DNA of 64,000 bases from Maribacter polysiphoniae (GCF_003148665.1 NZ_QGGQ01000002.1:620001-684000); one strand, 5' to 3'; positions 1 to 10,136 are shown, counted from the stretch's first letter. The notes: generated by a model from the letters alone, not told the origin. Numbers and translations are program-made.

Positions 1-619
1 GCCACCTTTTAATGGTTACATAAGCGTTCTTATGACCAGGAACACAACCTTTTACCACTAAAAGATTTTTCTCTGGAACTACTTTTAAAACTTTAAGGTT
101 TTGAACTGTCACCTTATCACCACCCATTCTACCGGCCATTTTCATTCCCTTGAACACTCTCGCAGGATATGAAGCGGCACCAATGGAACCTGGAGCTCTA
201 AGTCTGTTGTGCTGACCGTGGGTCGCTTGGCCTACACCAGCAAAACCGTGTCTTTTCACAACACCTTGAAAACCTTTACCTTTTGACGTTCCAATTACGT
301 CAACAAATTCACCTTCCAAAAACACATCAACTCCTACTGTGTCTCCCAATTTGTACCCATCTGCAAAACCTTGGAACTCAACGACTTTTTTCTTGGGAGA
401 AGCACCTGCTTTTTTAAAGTGACCGACTTCGGCCTTATTAGCACGTTTTTCTGCCTTGTCATCGAAACCAAGCTGAAGGGCGTTATACCCATCAACCTCT
501 TCGGTTCTGACTTGGGTAACTACGCATGGTCCTGCTTCAATGACAGTACAGGGAACATTCTTCCCATTCTCGTCAAAGATGCTGGTCATACCTACTTTTC
601 TTCCTATTAACCCAGACAT
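1..619 (-). CDS. rplC: 50S ribosomal protein L3 (3' end cut by window)
   Basis: Structural protein of the large ribosomal subunit that binds 23S rRNA near the peptidyl-transferase centre. Reading the minus strand from the ATG at 619-617 gives [19 protein letters not shown], the classic L3 N-terminus. Further on are the conserved [19 protein letters not shown] segment and the [15 protein letters not shown] segment that holds the methylated glutamine region. At least 206 codons are present with no stop, close to the usual length of about 205-210, so only a few C-terminal residues are missing. It follows rpsJ after a 149-base gap with RNA-like structure, an unusually long spacer for this cluster, and should head the rest of the S10-spc ribosomal gene cluster outside the window. 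Confidence 0.97.
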   Translation of the reverse strand, partial: MSGLIGRKVGMTSIFDENGKNVPCTVIEAGPCVVTQVRTEEVDGYNALQLGFDDKAEKRANKAEVGHFKKAGASPKKKVVEFQGFADGYKLGDTVGVDVFLEGEFVDVIGTSKGKGFQGVVKRHGFAGVGQATHGQHNRLRAPGSIGAASYPARVFKGMKMAGRMGGDKVTVQNLKVLKVVPEKNLLVVKGCVPGHKNAYVTIKRW

Positions 620-654
620 ATTATTACTATTTATTAATTACTATTGATTATTTT

Positions 655-687
655 CAAAAAAACAGGGCCAAAAATAATTCAGCCCTG
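655..687 (-). terminator. Terminator/attenuator-like hairpin between rpsJ and rplC
   Basis: On the minus strand CAGGGC (687-682) pairs with GCCCTG (668-663), separated by a 13-base loop, and is followed directly by a run of seven T (662-656 region). This is an intrinsic-terminator shape inside a ribosomal protein cluster, 36 bases before the rplC start. It is more plausibly a conditional attenuator than a full stop, because no clear promoter is visible between it and rplC. Confidence 0.6.
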
Positions 688-698
688 AATTTATCTTT

Positions 699-762
699 GT
701 TTCCGTTTTTCCCTCGCACGCAGCTTGGGACATGTTAGCCCCACTTCTATCTGAAGCGGAAC
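699..762 (-). ncRNA. Candidate structured leader RNA upstream of rplC
   Basis: Between the rpsJ stop and the hairpin at 655-687, three helices abut with no linkers (plus coordinates). P1 pairs 757-762 with 699-705, with one bulged A. P2 pairs 753-756 with 744-747 around a 5-base loop. P3 pairs 740-743 with 726-729 around a 10-base loop. P3 ends at 743, P2 spans 744-756 and P1 begins at 757, as in a multi-helix junction. With the terminator-like hairpin after it, this looks like a ribosomal-protein-sensing leader (L3 or L4 would be natural ligands). I cannot assign it to a named RNA family. Pairing was found by eye and has not been tested by covariation. Confidence 0.45.
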
Positions 763-768
763 ATTTAC

Positions 769-1074
769 TTAGACCTTGATCTCGACCTCTACACCACTAG
801 GAAGCTCTAACTTCATAAGGGCATCGATGGTTTTTGATGAAGAACTGTATATATCCAACAACCGTTTATAAGAACTCAATTGAAATTGCTCCCTTGATTT
901 CTTATTTACGTGTGGAGAACGTAGCACAGTAAATATCTTTTTATGTGTTGGCAAAGGAATAGGTCCTGTAACCACCGCACCTGTAGTCTTTACCGTTTTA
1001 ACGATTTTCTCAGCAGACTTATCCACCAAGTTATGATCGTAAGATTTTAGTTTTATTCTAATTTTTTGACTCAT
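769..1074 (-). CDS. rpsJ: 30S ribosomal protein S10
   Basis: Small-subunit protein of the 30S head that in other bacteria also acts in transcription antitermination as NusE. The 101 residues contain the typical S10 start [20 protein letters not shown] and the loop region [28 protein letters not shown]. The length is standard. It begins 10 bases after the fusA stop, so it is the fourth gene of an rpsL-rpsG-fusA-rpsJ transcript. The usual tuf gene is not between fusA and rpsJ. Confidence 0.98.
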   Translation of the reverse strand: MSQKIRIKLKSYDHNLVDKSAEKIVKTVKTTGAVVTGPIPLPTHKKIFTVLRSPHVNKKSREQFQLSSYKRLLDIYSSSSKTIDALMKLELPSGVEVEIKV

Positions 1075-1084
1075 CTTCTAAAAA

Positions 1085-3217
1085 TTAAGCGGTTATCCCC
1101 CTTGCTGCTTTAATTACTTCTTCTGCGATATTCGATGGTGTCTCAGCGTAATGCGAGAATTCCATAGTAGAGGTTGCCCTACCTGACGAAAGTGTTCTTA
1201 ATGAAGTAACATATCCAAACATTTCCGAAAGAGGAACCGTTCCTTTTACAACTTTAGAACCTGCCCTGTCTCCCATATCGGAAATCGTACCCCTTCTTCG
1301 GTTAAGATCCCCAACAATATCACCCATGTTTTCTTCTGGAGTCAATACCTCCAATTTCATGATAGGCTCCATGATTACAGCACCTGCAGCTTTTCCTGCA
1401 GCTTTGTAACCCATTTTGGCAGCTAATTCAAAGGACAATGCATCAGAATCCACAGGGTGGAAAGATCCATCCTTAAGAACAACCTTCATTGTATCCATTT
1501 CATAACCGGCAAGTGGTCCATTTTTCATGGCAGCCTGGAAACCTTTTTCTACAGAAGGAATAAATTCCTTTGGAATTCGACCCCCTTTGATTTGATCAAC
1601 AAACTGTAAACCTGTACCTTCGAAATCATCATCCGCAGGACCCATTTCGAAAACAATATCACCAAACTTACCACGACCACCGGATTGCTTCTTATAAGTC
1701 TCCCTATGTGCAGCGGTTTTCGTTAAAGCTTCTTTATATTCAACCTGAGGCTCACCTTGGTTTACCTCCACTTTGAATTCACGTCTTAATCGATCTACAA
1801 TAATATCCAAGTGAAGCTCACCCATACCGGATATGATTGTTTGACCTGAAGACTCATCAGTTTTAACTTGGAATGTTGGATCTTCCTCAGCCAATTTAGC
1901 CAAAGCCATACCCAATTTATCAACATCAACCTTAGTCTTAGGCTCAACTGCAATACCAATAACCGGATCAGGAAAGTCCATACTCTCCAAGACTATTGGA
2001 TGCTTTTCAGCTGACATGGTATCACCGGTCTTAATATCCTTAAAACCAACTGCGGCACCTATATCACCCGCTTCAATATAATCGATGGCATTCTGTTTAT
2101 TGGAATGCATTTGATAAATACGCGAAATACGTTCTTTCTTACCTGAACGATTGTTCAAGATATAAGAACCGGCATCCAAACGACCTGAATACGTTCTAAA
2201 GAAAGCCAAACGACCCACAAAAGGATCAGTAGCAATCTTAAATGCCAATGCAGCAAACGGCTCCTTAACATCCGGCTTACGAGTTTCCTCTTTACCTGTA
2301 TCAGGATTTACGCCTACAATAGCCTCCTTATCCATAGGGGATGGCAAATACCTACATACGGCATCCAATAAAAACTGAACACCTTTATTCTTGAATGAAG
2401 AACCACAGATCATAGGAATGATGGCCCTATCCATTACAGCGGCCCTTAGCGCAGCATGCACCTCGTCCTCTGTAATCGAATCCTCATCCTCGAAAAATTT
2501 CTCCATCAAATTTTCATCGTATTCCGCAACAGCCTCAATAAGGGCCGCCCGATACTCATGAACCTCTTCCTTCATTTCCTCAGGAATGTCCACGACATCA
2601 AAAGTGGAACCGAAATTATCCTCATGCCAAACGATAGCCCTATTCTTGGCCAAGTCAACAACACCTCTAAAATCAGCTTCATCACCAATTGGCAATACGA
2701 TAGGAACCGCATTGGAACCCAACATCTCCTTTACTTGCTTACAAACCATAAGGAAGTTAGAGCCTTGGCGATCCATTTTGTTCACAAAACCGATACGAGG
2801 CACTTTATAATTATCAGCCAGTCTCCAGTTAGTCTCTGATTGTGGCTCAACACCATCCACAGCACTAAAAAGAAAAACCAGACCATCCAAAACCCTTAGC
2901 GAACGGTTTACCTCAACGGTAAAATCAACGTGTCCGGGAGTATCTATAATGTTAAAGTGAAAAGGCTTGGTCTCATCGGTAACCTTTCCGTTTTTCATCG
3001 GAAAGTTCCATTCACAGGTTGTAGCCGCAGAGGTAATGGTAATACCACGCTCTTGCTCCTGCTCCATCCAATCCATGGTAGCCGCACCATCGTGCACCTC
3101 ACCTATTTTATGACTAACACCCGTATAAAACAATATACGCTCTGTAGTCGTGGTCTTACCCGCATCAATATGCGCCGCAATACCTATATTTCTTGTATAT
3201 CTTAAATCTCTTGCCAT
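1085..3217 (-). CDS. fusA: Elongation factor G
   Basis: Ribosomal translocase GTPase acting in elongation and ribosome recycling. The 710 residues match full-length EF-G. The P-loop AHIDAGKTT lies at residues 15-23, followed by [12 protein letters not shown] (G3) and NKMD (G4). Domain II, and the C-terminal domains IV-V with [22 protein letters not shown] and the [18 protein letters not shown] segment, are intact. Position between rpsG (6 bases upstream) and rpsJ is the standard str-cluster order, so this is the housekeeping EF-G rather than a FusA2 paralogue. Confidence 0.98.
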   Translation of the reverse strand: MARDLRYTRNIGIAAHIDAGKTTTTERILFYTGVSHKIGEVHDGAATMDWMEQEQERGITITSAATTCEWNFPMKNGKVTDETKPFHFNIIDTPGHVDFTVEVNRSLRVLDGLVFLFSAVDGVEPQSETNWRLADNYKVPRIGFVNKMDRQGSNFLMVCKQVKEMLGSNAVPIVLPIGDEADFRGVVDLAKNRAIVWHEDNFGSTFDVVDIPEEMKEEVHEYRAALIEAVAEYDENLMEKFFEDEDSITEDEVHAALRAAVMDRAIIPMICGSSFKNKGVQFLLDAVCRYLPSPMDKEAIVGVNPDTGKEETRKPDVKEPFAALAFKIATDPFVGRLAFFRTYSGRLDAGSYILNNRSGKKERISRIYQMHSNKQNAIDYIEAGDIGAAVGFKDIKTGDTMSAEKHPIVLESMDFPDPVIGIAVEPKTKVDVDKLGMALAKLAEEDPTFQVKTDESSGQTIISGMGELHLDIIVDRLRREFKVEVNQGEPQVEYKEALTKTAAHRETYKKQSGGRGKFGDIVFEMGPADDDFEGTGLQFVDQIKGGRIPKEFIPSVEKGFQAAMKNGPLAGYEMDTMKVVLKDGSFHPVDSDALSFELAAKMGYKAAGKAAGAVIMEPIMKLEVLTPEENMGDIVGDLNRRRGTISDMGDRAGSKVVKGTVPLSEMFGYVTSLRTLSSGRATSTMEFSHYAETPSNIAEEVIKAARGITA

Positions 3218-3223
3218 TCCTGA

Positions 3224-3700
3224 TTAAAATCTAAAGTGAGAGAATGCTTTGTTCGCTTCGGCCATTTTATGGGTATCAACCCTTTTCTTAACCGCTGCAC
3301 CTTCTTCTTTTGAAGCTGCCAAAATCTCAGCCGCCAACTTTTGAGCCATACCCTTTTCATTACGCTTACGCGCAAAACTGATCAGCCATTTCATAGCTGT
3401 GGATATTTTTCTGTCGGGTCTGATCTGCATAGGTATCTGGAAGGTAGCACCACCAACTCTCCTACTTCTTACTTCAACATGGGGCATAACATTGGAAAGT
3501 GCATCTTTCCACAACTCCAACGCTGTCTTTTCTTCATCAGTATTCTTTTCCTCAACTATATCTATAGCATCATAAAACACGTTAAACGCCACTGACTTCT
3601 TACCATCCCACATCATCATATTCACAAAACGTGTTACCAACTGGTCGTTAAACCTTGGATCGGGTAAAATTGGTCTTTTCTTTGCCTGTCTTTTTCTCAT
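3224..3700 (-). CDS. rpsG: 30S ribosomal protein S7
   Basis: Primary assembly protein of the 30S head that contacts 16S rRNA and the E-site tRNA. The 158 residues begin [19 protein letters not shown] and include [15 protein letters not shown] and the [19 protein letters not shown] loop characteristic of S7. It lies 25 bases downstream of rpsL and 6 bases upstream of fusA, consistent with one transcript. Whether it autoregulates the cluster as in E. coli cannot be seen; the short gaps leave little room for a binding site other than the 25-base rpsL-rpsG spacer. Confidence 0.98.
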   Translation of the reverse strand: MRKRQAKKRPILPDPRFNDQLVTRFVNMMMWDGKKSVAFNVFYDAIDIVEEKNTDEEKTALELWKDALSNVMPHVEVRSRRVGGATFQIPMQIRPDRKISTAMKWLISFARKRNEKGMAQKLAAEILAASKEEGAAVKKRVDTHKMAEANKAFSHFRF

Positions 3701-3725
3701 TGCTGTCTTTTAAAAAAAGTTTTGA

Positions 3726-4100
3726 TTACTTCTTAGGTCTTTTTGCTCCATACTTAGACCTACGTTGGGTCCTACCAGCAACACCGGCAGTATCCAGAGC
3801 ACCTCTGACAATATGATACCTAACACCTGGCAAATCTTTTACTCTTCCGCCCCTTACCAATACTATCGAGTGCTCTTGCAAGTTGTGTCCTTCACCTGGA
3901 ATATAAGCGTTAACTTCCTTTCCATTGGTTAACCTTACCCTAGCCACTTTTCTCATGGCAGAGTTTGGTTTCTTAGGAGTTGTTGTATATACCCTAGTAC
4001 ATACACCTCTCCTTTGAGGACACGAATCCAAAGCAGCCGATTTACTCTTCTTGGTAATCGTGGCCCTTCCTTTTCGTACTAATTGTGAAATTGTTGGCAT
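3726..4100 (-). CDS. rpsL: 30S ribosomal protein S12
   Basis: Decoding-centre protein of the small subunit. The 124 residues start [12 protein letters not shown] and contain [11 protein letters not shown] at 41-51 and [17 protein letters not shown]. The lysines altered in streptomycin-resistant strains of other bacteria (in PKKPNS and in RVKDLPG) are both lysine here, the wild-type state. It is the first gene of the str cluster and is read from the promoter at 4147-4177, giving a 5' leader of about 40 bases. Confidence 0.98.
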   Translation of the reverse strand: MPTISQLVRKGRATITKKSKSAALDSCPQRRGVCTRVYTTTPKKPNSAMRKVARVRLTNGKEVNAYIPGEGHNLQEHSIVLVRGGRVKDLPGVRYHIVRGALDTAGVAGRTQRRSKYGAKRPKK

Positions 4101-4146
4101 ACTATATATTAATGTATAAATATTTTACCCTTCGTTTAAGGGCTGG

Positions 4147-4177
4147 CAAATGTAGCAATATTTCATTATAATTCAAA
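4147..4177 (-). promoter_or_regulatory. Promoter of the rpsL-rpsG-fusA-rpsJ cluster
   Basis: On the minus strand TTTG (4177-4174), a 19-base spacer and TACATTTG (4154-4147) match the Bacteroidota sigma-ABfr consensus (TTTG, 19-20, TAnnTTTG) at every defined base. It sits about 47 bases upstream of the rpsL ATG and is the best promoter match in the window. Confidence 0.75.
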
Positions 4178-4529
4178 TACATATAGATTAATTTTAAAGT
4201 TTTTTTGAATGCATGCAAAAAAACTGGAATATTCTTCCCCAACAAACCCCTGCTCCAAATCTTCAAAATCCCCACCTTGTATATCGTAATTAACACTTAA
4301 TAAAAATGCACTCCAAAACCCATTTTATTAAATTTTCATTTCCAAAAAATTAATAATATTATCATATTTTCATTATGATTGAGTTTCCTTGAACTATCCA
4401 TATTTTATAACAAAAACATTTAGGAAAGTTGCATTATTTGCAACAGATCTTAAAATATTATTAAAATAAACTTGCTTTATTAACTTAATATTAAGATTTT
4501 AGCCCCCAACTAATTCAAATATTATAAAA
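4178..4529. other. AT-rich divergent intergenic region, rpsL / susC-1
   Basis: Non-coding spacer between the ribosomal promoter and the first SusC gene. It is very AT-rich and has no credible ORF. The best plus-strand -7-like element is TAAACTTG at 4467-4474 (one mismatch), without a good -33 partner. The leader shared by the other two SusC genes (see 11228-11258 and 18032-18062) is not present here, so cassette 1 appears to have a different promoter. Confidence 0.4.
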
Positions 4530-7500
4530 ATGAAAACAAATTTGAGTGGAATCTTAACGCTGCTATTGGCGTTTGTTGTGCACATATCGTTTGCACAGGA
4601 GAAAACGATTTCCGGTATGGTCTCAGACCAAAGTGGGCTACCACTACCTGGAGTAAATATCGTTGTGGTAGGTACAACTAATGGTACCCAGACCGATTTT
4701 GATGGTAACTACACTATTAAGGCATCAGAAGGTCAAACACTATTGTTTACCTATATTGGTCAAAAGGAAATGCGCAAAAAAGTTGGTGCAGGGAACAGCA
4801 TCAACGTTCAAATGGAAGATGACGCACAAGCCCTTGACGAAGTAGTGGTTACCGCTGTAGGTATAACAAGGAGTCAAAAAGGCCTAGGTTACAACGTACA
4901 GAGTGTAGAGGCCGAGGCCATTAGTGTAAAACCTAATGCTGACCTTGTAAACTCCCTTTCCGGTGCCACATCAGGTGTCCAAATTGTAAGTGCTTCAGGT
5001 GAAGCCGGTGCTTCTACCTTTATTACAATTAGGGGGTCGTCTTCAATTACAGGAAACAACCAACCTTTATTTATCGTCAATGGCCAGCCCATTGATACAG
5101 GTGGTGGAGACAGTGGAACCGGTGGAGTGAATACTTCAAACCGTACCATTGACATCAACCCTGATGATATCGCTAGCCTTTCCGTATTGAAAGGTGGTGC
5201 TGCAACAGCCCTTTATGGGGTACGTGCTGCAAACGGGGCGATTATCATCACCACAAAATCAGGTAAGAACCTTACTGAAAGAAGAATTGAATTCCATACC
5301 TCAATCGGTGTTGATGTAGTATCCCATCTGCCTGCAAGGCAAAAGAAATATGCCCAAGGCCAAGCAGGTGTTTGGATAAGTGGTAATGCAGATTCTTGGG
5401 GACCTGAAATCTCCAGTTTGGAATATGATGGTGACACTTCATACCGATGGGACCCCAAAGGCAGTTTAGTGCCTAAAGGTACAGGAAACGGAACCCCTGC
5501 CCAGTATTATGATCCCTATGATTTTTTCCAAAATGGATATCAACTAAACAATCGTTTCAGTATCAGTAATGGTACGGAACAAGGCGATTATTACTTTTCA
5601 ATGTCCAATTTGGAACAGGAAGGGATCATACCGAATAACACCTATGGTAGAACCACCCTACGTTTAAACGGTTCCACCAAAATTTCTGACAAGATCACGT
5701 TTGGGGCAAATATGGCCTATACCAATTCAAGAGCCGTACAAATCCAAAAAGGATCGAACGTATCCGGTATTATGCTTGGACTTTTAAGAACAGCCGCTAG
5801 TTTTGACAATAGCGCAGGCTATGAATTTGCTGATGGCACACAACGTAATTATAGAAACGGTGGCGGGTATGACAACCCATACTGGACTGCGAACAACATC
5901 GCCTATGAGGAAGATGTAAACCGTTTTACCGGTAACATCAACCTAAACGTTCAATTTACCGATGAATTAAGTTTGGTTTATAATACCGGTATCGATTGGT
6001 ACAATACCAAATATACAGATACGTTCAAAATCGGTTCTAGGGCTCAAACCTCAGGATACTATAAGGAGTTTATGGATTTCAATAGTGTCTTTAACTCAGA
6101 TCTATTGTTAACCTATAGAAAGGATATTTCGGATAAATTCAATATGAGCGCCACCATTGGTAACAACTTCTTCTCCGATTACTACAAGTATTTACGCGGT
6201 GATGCTACAGGTTTGGAAATTCCTGATTTTTATCAGTTGAACAACTCCAGTTCCAATACCACATCAACTTTTACGGCGAATTATAGGACCTCAGCCGTTT
6301 TTGCGGATTTACAATTCTCGTACGACGATATGATCTTTTTAGGGTTTACAGGTAGAAATGATTGGTCAACGACCATGCCACAGCAGAACAAATCAGCGTT
6401 CTATCCTTCCGCCAGTTTAGGTTTCGTCTTTAGTGAAATAGGAGACCTAAAGAGTGATTTCTTTAGTTTTGGTAAATTAAGGGCATCAGCCGCACGTACC
6501 GCAAACATCGCACCAGCGTACAGTACGAGTAACTATTACGAGGCAGCTAATGGTGGTGACGGTTGGACAGGTGATGATGAGGGTATTTCTTACAGATTCC
6601 CATATCAAGATAAAACTTCCTTTTTTATTGATGACGATTTAGGTAATGCCGATTTGAAACACGAGACCCAGGATACTTGGGAAGTTGGTGCAGACCTTCG
6701 CTTTTTCAAAAGTAGGTTAGGACTTGATTTTACGTATTTCAAAAACACCAACACCGACTTGTTAATGCCGGTACCTATCGCAGCTACATCTGGGTTTAAT
6801 ACGGTTTATTTGAATGCTGCCTCCATGGAATCTAAAGGTATTGAAATCAGTGTGAACGCCACTCCCATAAAAACAGAGAATTTTACTTGGGATTTTGTTG
6901 CCAATTATACTCAATTCAAGAATCCCGTAACCGCTTTAGCGGATGGTGTTGACAACGTCTTCCTAGGAGGATTTACCGTACCTCAAGTACGTGCCGTTGT
7001 TGGCGAGGAATACCGAAGTATCTTTGGGGAAGACTGGTATAGAGACTCAAACGGAAACGTTTTGATCAATGATGACCCCACGGATAGCTATAGGGACGGG
7101 TACCCAATGAACAATACCGCCCAAGGTTTGGTACCTATCGGAAACTTTAACCCGGATTGGACAGCAAACATCACCAACTCCATTTCCTACAAGAACCTAT
7201 CCTTGTCTTTCTTGATAGACATTAAAAAAGGAGGGGTAATGTACAACGGTACCGCTTTTGCCATGAATAAATTCGGGGTAAGTAAGCGAACTGAAAAAAG
7301 GGAAGTTTATTATAACACCGATGGAAGTATCAATTTTGACACTACACCAGAAGAGAACTTAGTTGTAATGGACGGGGTTTACGGACATATTGATGCCAAT
7401 GGTGATGTGGTTAGCAGTGGTGTTACCAACGTAACGCCCGTTGTCCAAGACCAAGAATGGTTCCAAGGACAAGGAAGTAACTTTGGTGGTGGACCATCTA

Positions 7501-7751
7501 TTGCGGCTATGGAGCCAGCAGATTGGGTACGACTTAGGGATTTAACCTTTGCTTACAACCTACCAGAAATCGGTGACGTCATCAAAGGTGGACAAATATA
7601 TTTCTCAGGTAGAAACCTTTGGATAGACACCCCTTATTCCGGTATCGACCCAGAAACCAATCTAGGTGGAGCTACCAACGCCCAGGGTATGGATTACTTC
7701 AATAGCCCTGGTACCAGGAGCTATACCTTAGGCCTTAAATTGACATTCTAA
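4530..7751 (+). CDS. SusC/RagA family TonB-linked outer membrane protein, cassette 1
   Basis: Outer-membrane active transporter; in this family a SusD lipoprotein lid captures an oligosaccharide or peptide and SusC imports it using TonB energy. The 1073 residues comprise a signal peptide (1-22, ending HISFA), a carboxypeptidase-D-like regulatory domain (about 25-95), a TonB-box-like LDEVVVTA segment (102-109), a plug domain with the SusC-type SVLKGGAATALYG motif, a 22-stranded-type barrel and a terminal aromatic (KLTF). No STN domain is present, so it should not itself signal to an anti-sigma factor. susD lies 14 bases downstream. The first ~110 residues are nearly identical to those of the SusC proteins at 11289 and 18092 while the barrels differ, implying different substrates. 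The substrate is unknown. Confidence 0.95.
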   Translation: MKTNLSGILTLLLAFVVHISFAQEKTISGMVSDQSGLPLPGVNIVVVGTTNGTQTDFDGNYTIKASEGQTLLFTYIGQKEMRKKVGAGNSINVQMEDDAQALDEVVVTAVGITRSQKGLGYNVQSVEAEAISVKPNADLVNSLSGATSGVQIVSASGEAGASTFITIRGSSSITGNNQPLFIVNGQPIDTGGGDSGTGGVNTSNRTIDINPDDIASLSVLKGGAATALYGVRAANGAIIITTKSGKNLTERRIEFHTSIGVDVVSHLPARQKKYAQGQAGVWISGNADSWGPEISSLEYDGDTSYRWDPKGSLVPKGTGNGTPAQYYDPYDFFQNGYQLNNRFSISNGTEQGDYYFSMSNLEQEGIIPNNTYGRTTLRLNGSTKISDKITFGANMAYTNSRAVQIQKGSNVSGIMLGLLRTAASFDNSAGYEFADGTQRNYRNGGGYDNPYWTANNIAYEEDVNRFTGNINLNVQFTDELSLVYNTGIDWYNTKYTDTFKIGSRAQTSGYYKEFMDFNSVFNSDLLLTYRKDISDKFNMSATIGNNFFSDYYKYLRGDATGLEIPDFYQLNNSSSNTTSTFTANYRTSAVFADLQFSYDDMIFLGFTGRNDWSTTMPQQNKSAFYPSASLGFVFSEIGDLKSDFFSFGKLRASAARTANIAPAYSTSNYYEAANGGDGWTGDDEGISYRFPYQDKTSFFIDDDLGNADLKHETQDTWEVGADLRFFKSRLGLDFTYFKNTNTDLLMPVPIAATSGFNTVYLNAASMESKGIEISVNATPIKTENFTWDFVANYTQFKNPVTALADGVDNVFLGGFTVPQVRAVVGEEYRSIFGEDWYRDSNGNVLINDDPTDSYRDGYPMNNTAQGLVPIGNFNPDWTANITNSISYKNLSLSFLIDIKKGGVMYNGTAFAMNKFGVSKRTEKREVYYNTDGSINFDTTPEENLVVMDGVYGHIDANGDVVSSGVTNVTPVVQDQEWFQGQGSNFGGGPSIAAMEPADWVRLRDLTFAYNLPEIGDVIKGGQIYFSGRNLWIDTPYSGIDPETNLGGATNAQGMDYFNSPGTRSYTLGLKLTF

Positions 7752-7764
7752 AAAAAAATAGATC

Positions 7765-9147
7765 ATGAAAAAAAATAGAAATATAACTTATAAAGGGCTG
7801 GTACTTATTCTGTCAGTATTTGTCCTAACCATATCTTGCGAGAAGTGGAATGATTCCGACATCAATATTGATCCGGACAAACCATCAGATGTATCGATGG
7901 CCTTAATCCTTCCTGGAGTTCAGCAATCCATGGGATTCAATCTTGTTGGGAACAACACAGTGAGAACCAATAATATTTGGATGCAAATTTTTGAAGGGGT
8001 TGATCGTCAGTCCTTTACCGAAGGAAGATATCAAATAACAGCTGCCGATACTGGTAACGGTTTCGAACCCATGTATACTGAAATGATGATGAATTTAGGT
8101 ATCATTATTGACAAAGCGGATGACGAAGGCGTGGAGTCCCCCCATTTTGCGGGTGTGGCCCAGGTTCTAACAGCAACTACTTTAGGTATTGGCACCGATT
8201 TATTCGGTGACATGCCCTATACAGAAGCTTTTAAAGGAGGAGATCTTGTTTATAGTCCTGTATACGACACACAGGAATCCCTTTACGGAACTGTCAATAC
8301 GCTTCTAGATCAAGCAATCGGTAATTTAAACAGCGCCACTAACGTCATCGATGTTGAAGGAGATGTTATTTACGACGGTGATATCGATCTATGGAAGAAG
8401 GCTGCCTATTCGATTAAAGCAAGACACGCAATCCAATTATCCGCTAAAAATGGAAATGCAGCCTATACAGCGGCCTTAGCAGCTGTCTCCAATGGTTTTA
8501 CTTCCAATGACGATGATATGTTGGTTCCTTGGGAAGATGCAAACAAAAATCCTCTCTACCAATTTATGGATGAAAGGGGGGATATCAGGATGGGTGCCTT
8601 TTTAATCGACTTGTTATTGGCCACTGACGATCCTAGATTACCTTTTTATGCAGAAAAAGACGATGACGGCAATTATACAGGAAGCGCCCTTAGAGCCCAG
8701 AATGCAAAAGCTTCCAAACTGGGTTCTAATCTTGCAGGTTCTGACGCCCCAACAAAGTTGATGACCTACTCCGAATTGAAGTTCATTGAGGCCGAGGCTA
8801 GATTGGGTCTTGGACAAGCAGGTGCCCAAGAAGCGTATGAAGAAGCAGTAGCCGCTTCCGTATTGCGAGTGACCGGTGATGCCAACACCGCTTGGTTGGA
8901 TGCCAATATCAATGGTGATCCTGTTACCTTGGAGAAATTAATGATACAGAAGTATATTGATGGCGCTGCCACCAACCAACCCTATGCTGATTATAGAAGA
9001 ACTGGGCTTCCTAGCCTTACTTTGGCATCGGATGCAGTTCTTAGCGAAATCCCTGTAAGATTTCCTTACCCGCAATCCGAATTGGATTACAATACCCAAA
9101 ATGTACCTTCTGTTACACTATTAACCAAAGTTTGGTGGGATCAATAA
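7765..9147 (+). CDS. SusD/RagB family nutrient-binding lipoprotein, cassette 1
   Basis: Surface lipoprotein that closes over its partner SusC and binds the imported nutrient. The 460 residues start with a lipoprotein signal ending LTISC (Cys at about 26) followed by acidic residues, then the SusD-typical NIDPDKPSDV segment. An LYGTVNTLLDQAIGNL helix, a TYSELKFIEAEARLG helix and the C-terminal DYRRTGLP ... RFPYPQSELDYN signature follow. At 460 residues it is the shortest of the three SusD proteins here and belongs to the SusD/RagB-like branch lacking long C-terminal insertions. It is translated with the SusC 14 bases upstream. No enzyme gene accompanies the pair, so the cargo cannot be inferred. 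Confidence 0.93.
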   Translation: MKKNRNITYKGLVLILSVFVLTISCEKWNDSDINIDPDKPSDVSMALILPGVQQSMGFNLVGNNTVRTNNIWMQIFEGVDRQSFTEGRYQITAADTGNGFEPMYTEMMMNLGIIIDKADDEGVESPHFAGVAQVLTATTLGIGTDLFGDMPYTEAFKGGDLVYSPVYDTQESLYGTVNTLLDQAIGNLNSATNVIDVEGDVIYDGDIDLWKKAAYSIKARHAIQLSAKNGNAAYTAALAAVSNGFTSNDDDMLVPWEDANKNPLYQFMDERGDIRMGAFLIDLLLATDDPRLPFYAEKDDDGNYTGSALRAQNAKASKLGSNLAGSDAPTKLMTYSELKFIEAEARLGLGQAGAQEAYEEAVAASVLRVTGDANTAWLDANINGDPVTLEKLMIQKYIDGAATNQPYADYRRTGLPSLTLASDAVLSEIPVRFPYPQSELDYNTQNVPSVTLLTKVWWDQ

Positions 9148-9165
9148 TCTTTAAAAACTAAAAAA

Positions 9166-10077
9166 ATGATGAAAAAAATAATAAAACGTTTTGCTTTTGT
9201 AGCAGTTTCAGCGGTTCTCCTCGTATCATGTGATTGGGACGAAGATAATTTCGCAGCGCTATCAAATAGTCCAGATCCCAATGCAACCTATTATGTTCAA
9301 TTTAAGGATGCTTCCAAAAGTTTAGAATCAGGCGTTTCTGAATCAGGGGATTTGGTAGACATAGAAACCACAATCATTGTAAACATACTAGGATTGCCAC
9401 AGGCACAGGACATTACAGTTAATCTCACCCTTGACCCTGCGTCTACTATCGACGAAAGTATGTATGAACTATCGGCTTCATCGATTACCATTCCTGCGGG
9501 TTCTGCAGGTGGATTGGTTACACTAACCACTAATACAGAATTGATGCCAGTGGGTGAAGAATTGGATTTAATTTTGAATATGGATGCAGGTGCCAACTCG
9601 GCAACGGCTGGCCTTCAATTGACTTATAACTTGTTACGAATAGCATTTTGCCCTTTAGAAAATGGGGCTGTTGATTTAGAAGGCACCTACACCGCCACCA
9701 GTGATCTTAACGGTTATGGCGATGCCATTTCCGCTGTTGCAGATGGGGAGACCCTTATGATTTCCGGACTGGGAGTTTCATTCATCGAAGGCTTCTGGGG
9801 TGAACCCGTTATTGCCAGTGAAGCAATCTCTGCTGAAGTTGCTGGAAACGGTGGAATAACAATTCCGAGACAATACATCTACACCACAACCTATGAAGGC
9901 GCACCGTATGACTACGAAATTGCCGGCACTGGAAAGTGGACGAATTGTGATGCCAAACCAACATTAATAATTGATTACGATATTTATTATGTTGGTGATA
10001 CTGATGGTCTTGGAAAACAATATTATCCTACCTATTTAGCATCAGAGACCTTAGGAGGTACTTTTACCATGAACTAA
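9166..10077 (+). CDS. Surface lipoprotein, Calx-beta/DUF1735-like, cassette 1
   Basis: Third member of the first SusCD cassette, 18 bases after susD. The 303-residue product has a lipoprotein signal ending LLVSC, followed by DWDEDN, an acidic stretch of the kind that directs Bacteroidota lipoproteins to the cell surface. Residues about 40-160 form a beta-rich domain with YELSASSITIPAGSAGG, resembling the Calx-beta-like/DUF1735 domain found in SusE-position proteins. Residues about 165-303 form a second domain opening with FCPLENG and LEGTYTA. A similar CP...LEGTY start occurs in the cassette-3 lipoprotein at 22720. Probably an accessory surface binding protein; ligand unknown. A second in-frame ATG at 9169 is an equally possible start. 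Confidence 0.75.
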   Translation: MMKKIIKRFAFVAVSAVLLVSCDWDEDNFAALSNSPDPNATYYVQFKDASKSLESGVSESGDLVDIETTIIVNILGLPQAQDITVNLTLDPASTIDESMYELSASSITIPAGSAGGLVTLTTNTELMPVGEELDLILNMDAGANSATAGLQLTYNLLRIAFCPLENGAVDLEGTYTATSDLNGYGDAISAVADGETLMISGLGVSFIEGFWGEPVIASEAISAEVAGNGGITIPRQYIYTTTYEGAPYDYEIAGTGKWTNCDAKPTLIIDYDIYYVGDTDGLGKQYYPTYLASETLGGTFTMN

Positions 10078-10103
10078 GATTATTTACATTACCAATAAAG
10101 ACC

Positions 10104-10136
10104 AAGGGGCATTAATTAAATTTAATGCCCCTTTTT
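10104..10136 (+). terminator. Terminator of SusCD cassette 1
   Basis: Perfect 12-base inverted repeat (10104-10115 with 10122-10133) containing GGGGCATTAA, with a 6-base loop and the T-run continuing to 10136. It lies 27 bases after the cassette-1 lipoprotein stop. Confidence 0.85.

Noticed and set aside
371-610. 79-codon plus-strand open frame
   Set aside because: Antisense to rplC, whose minus-strand translation is clearly L3.
4102-4296. 64-codon minus-strand frame upstream of rpsL
   Set aside because: Covers the strong str promoter (4147-4177), is AT-rich with no family resemblance.
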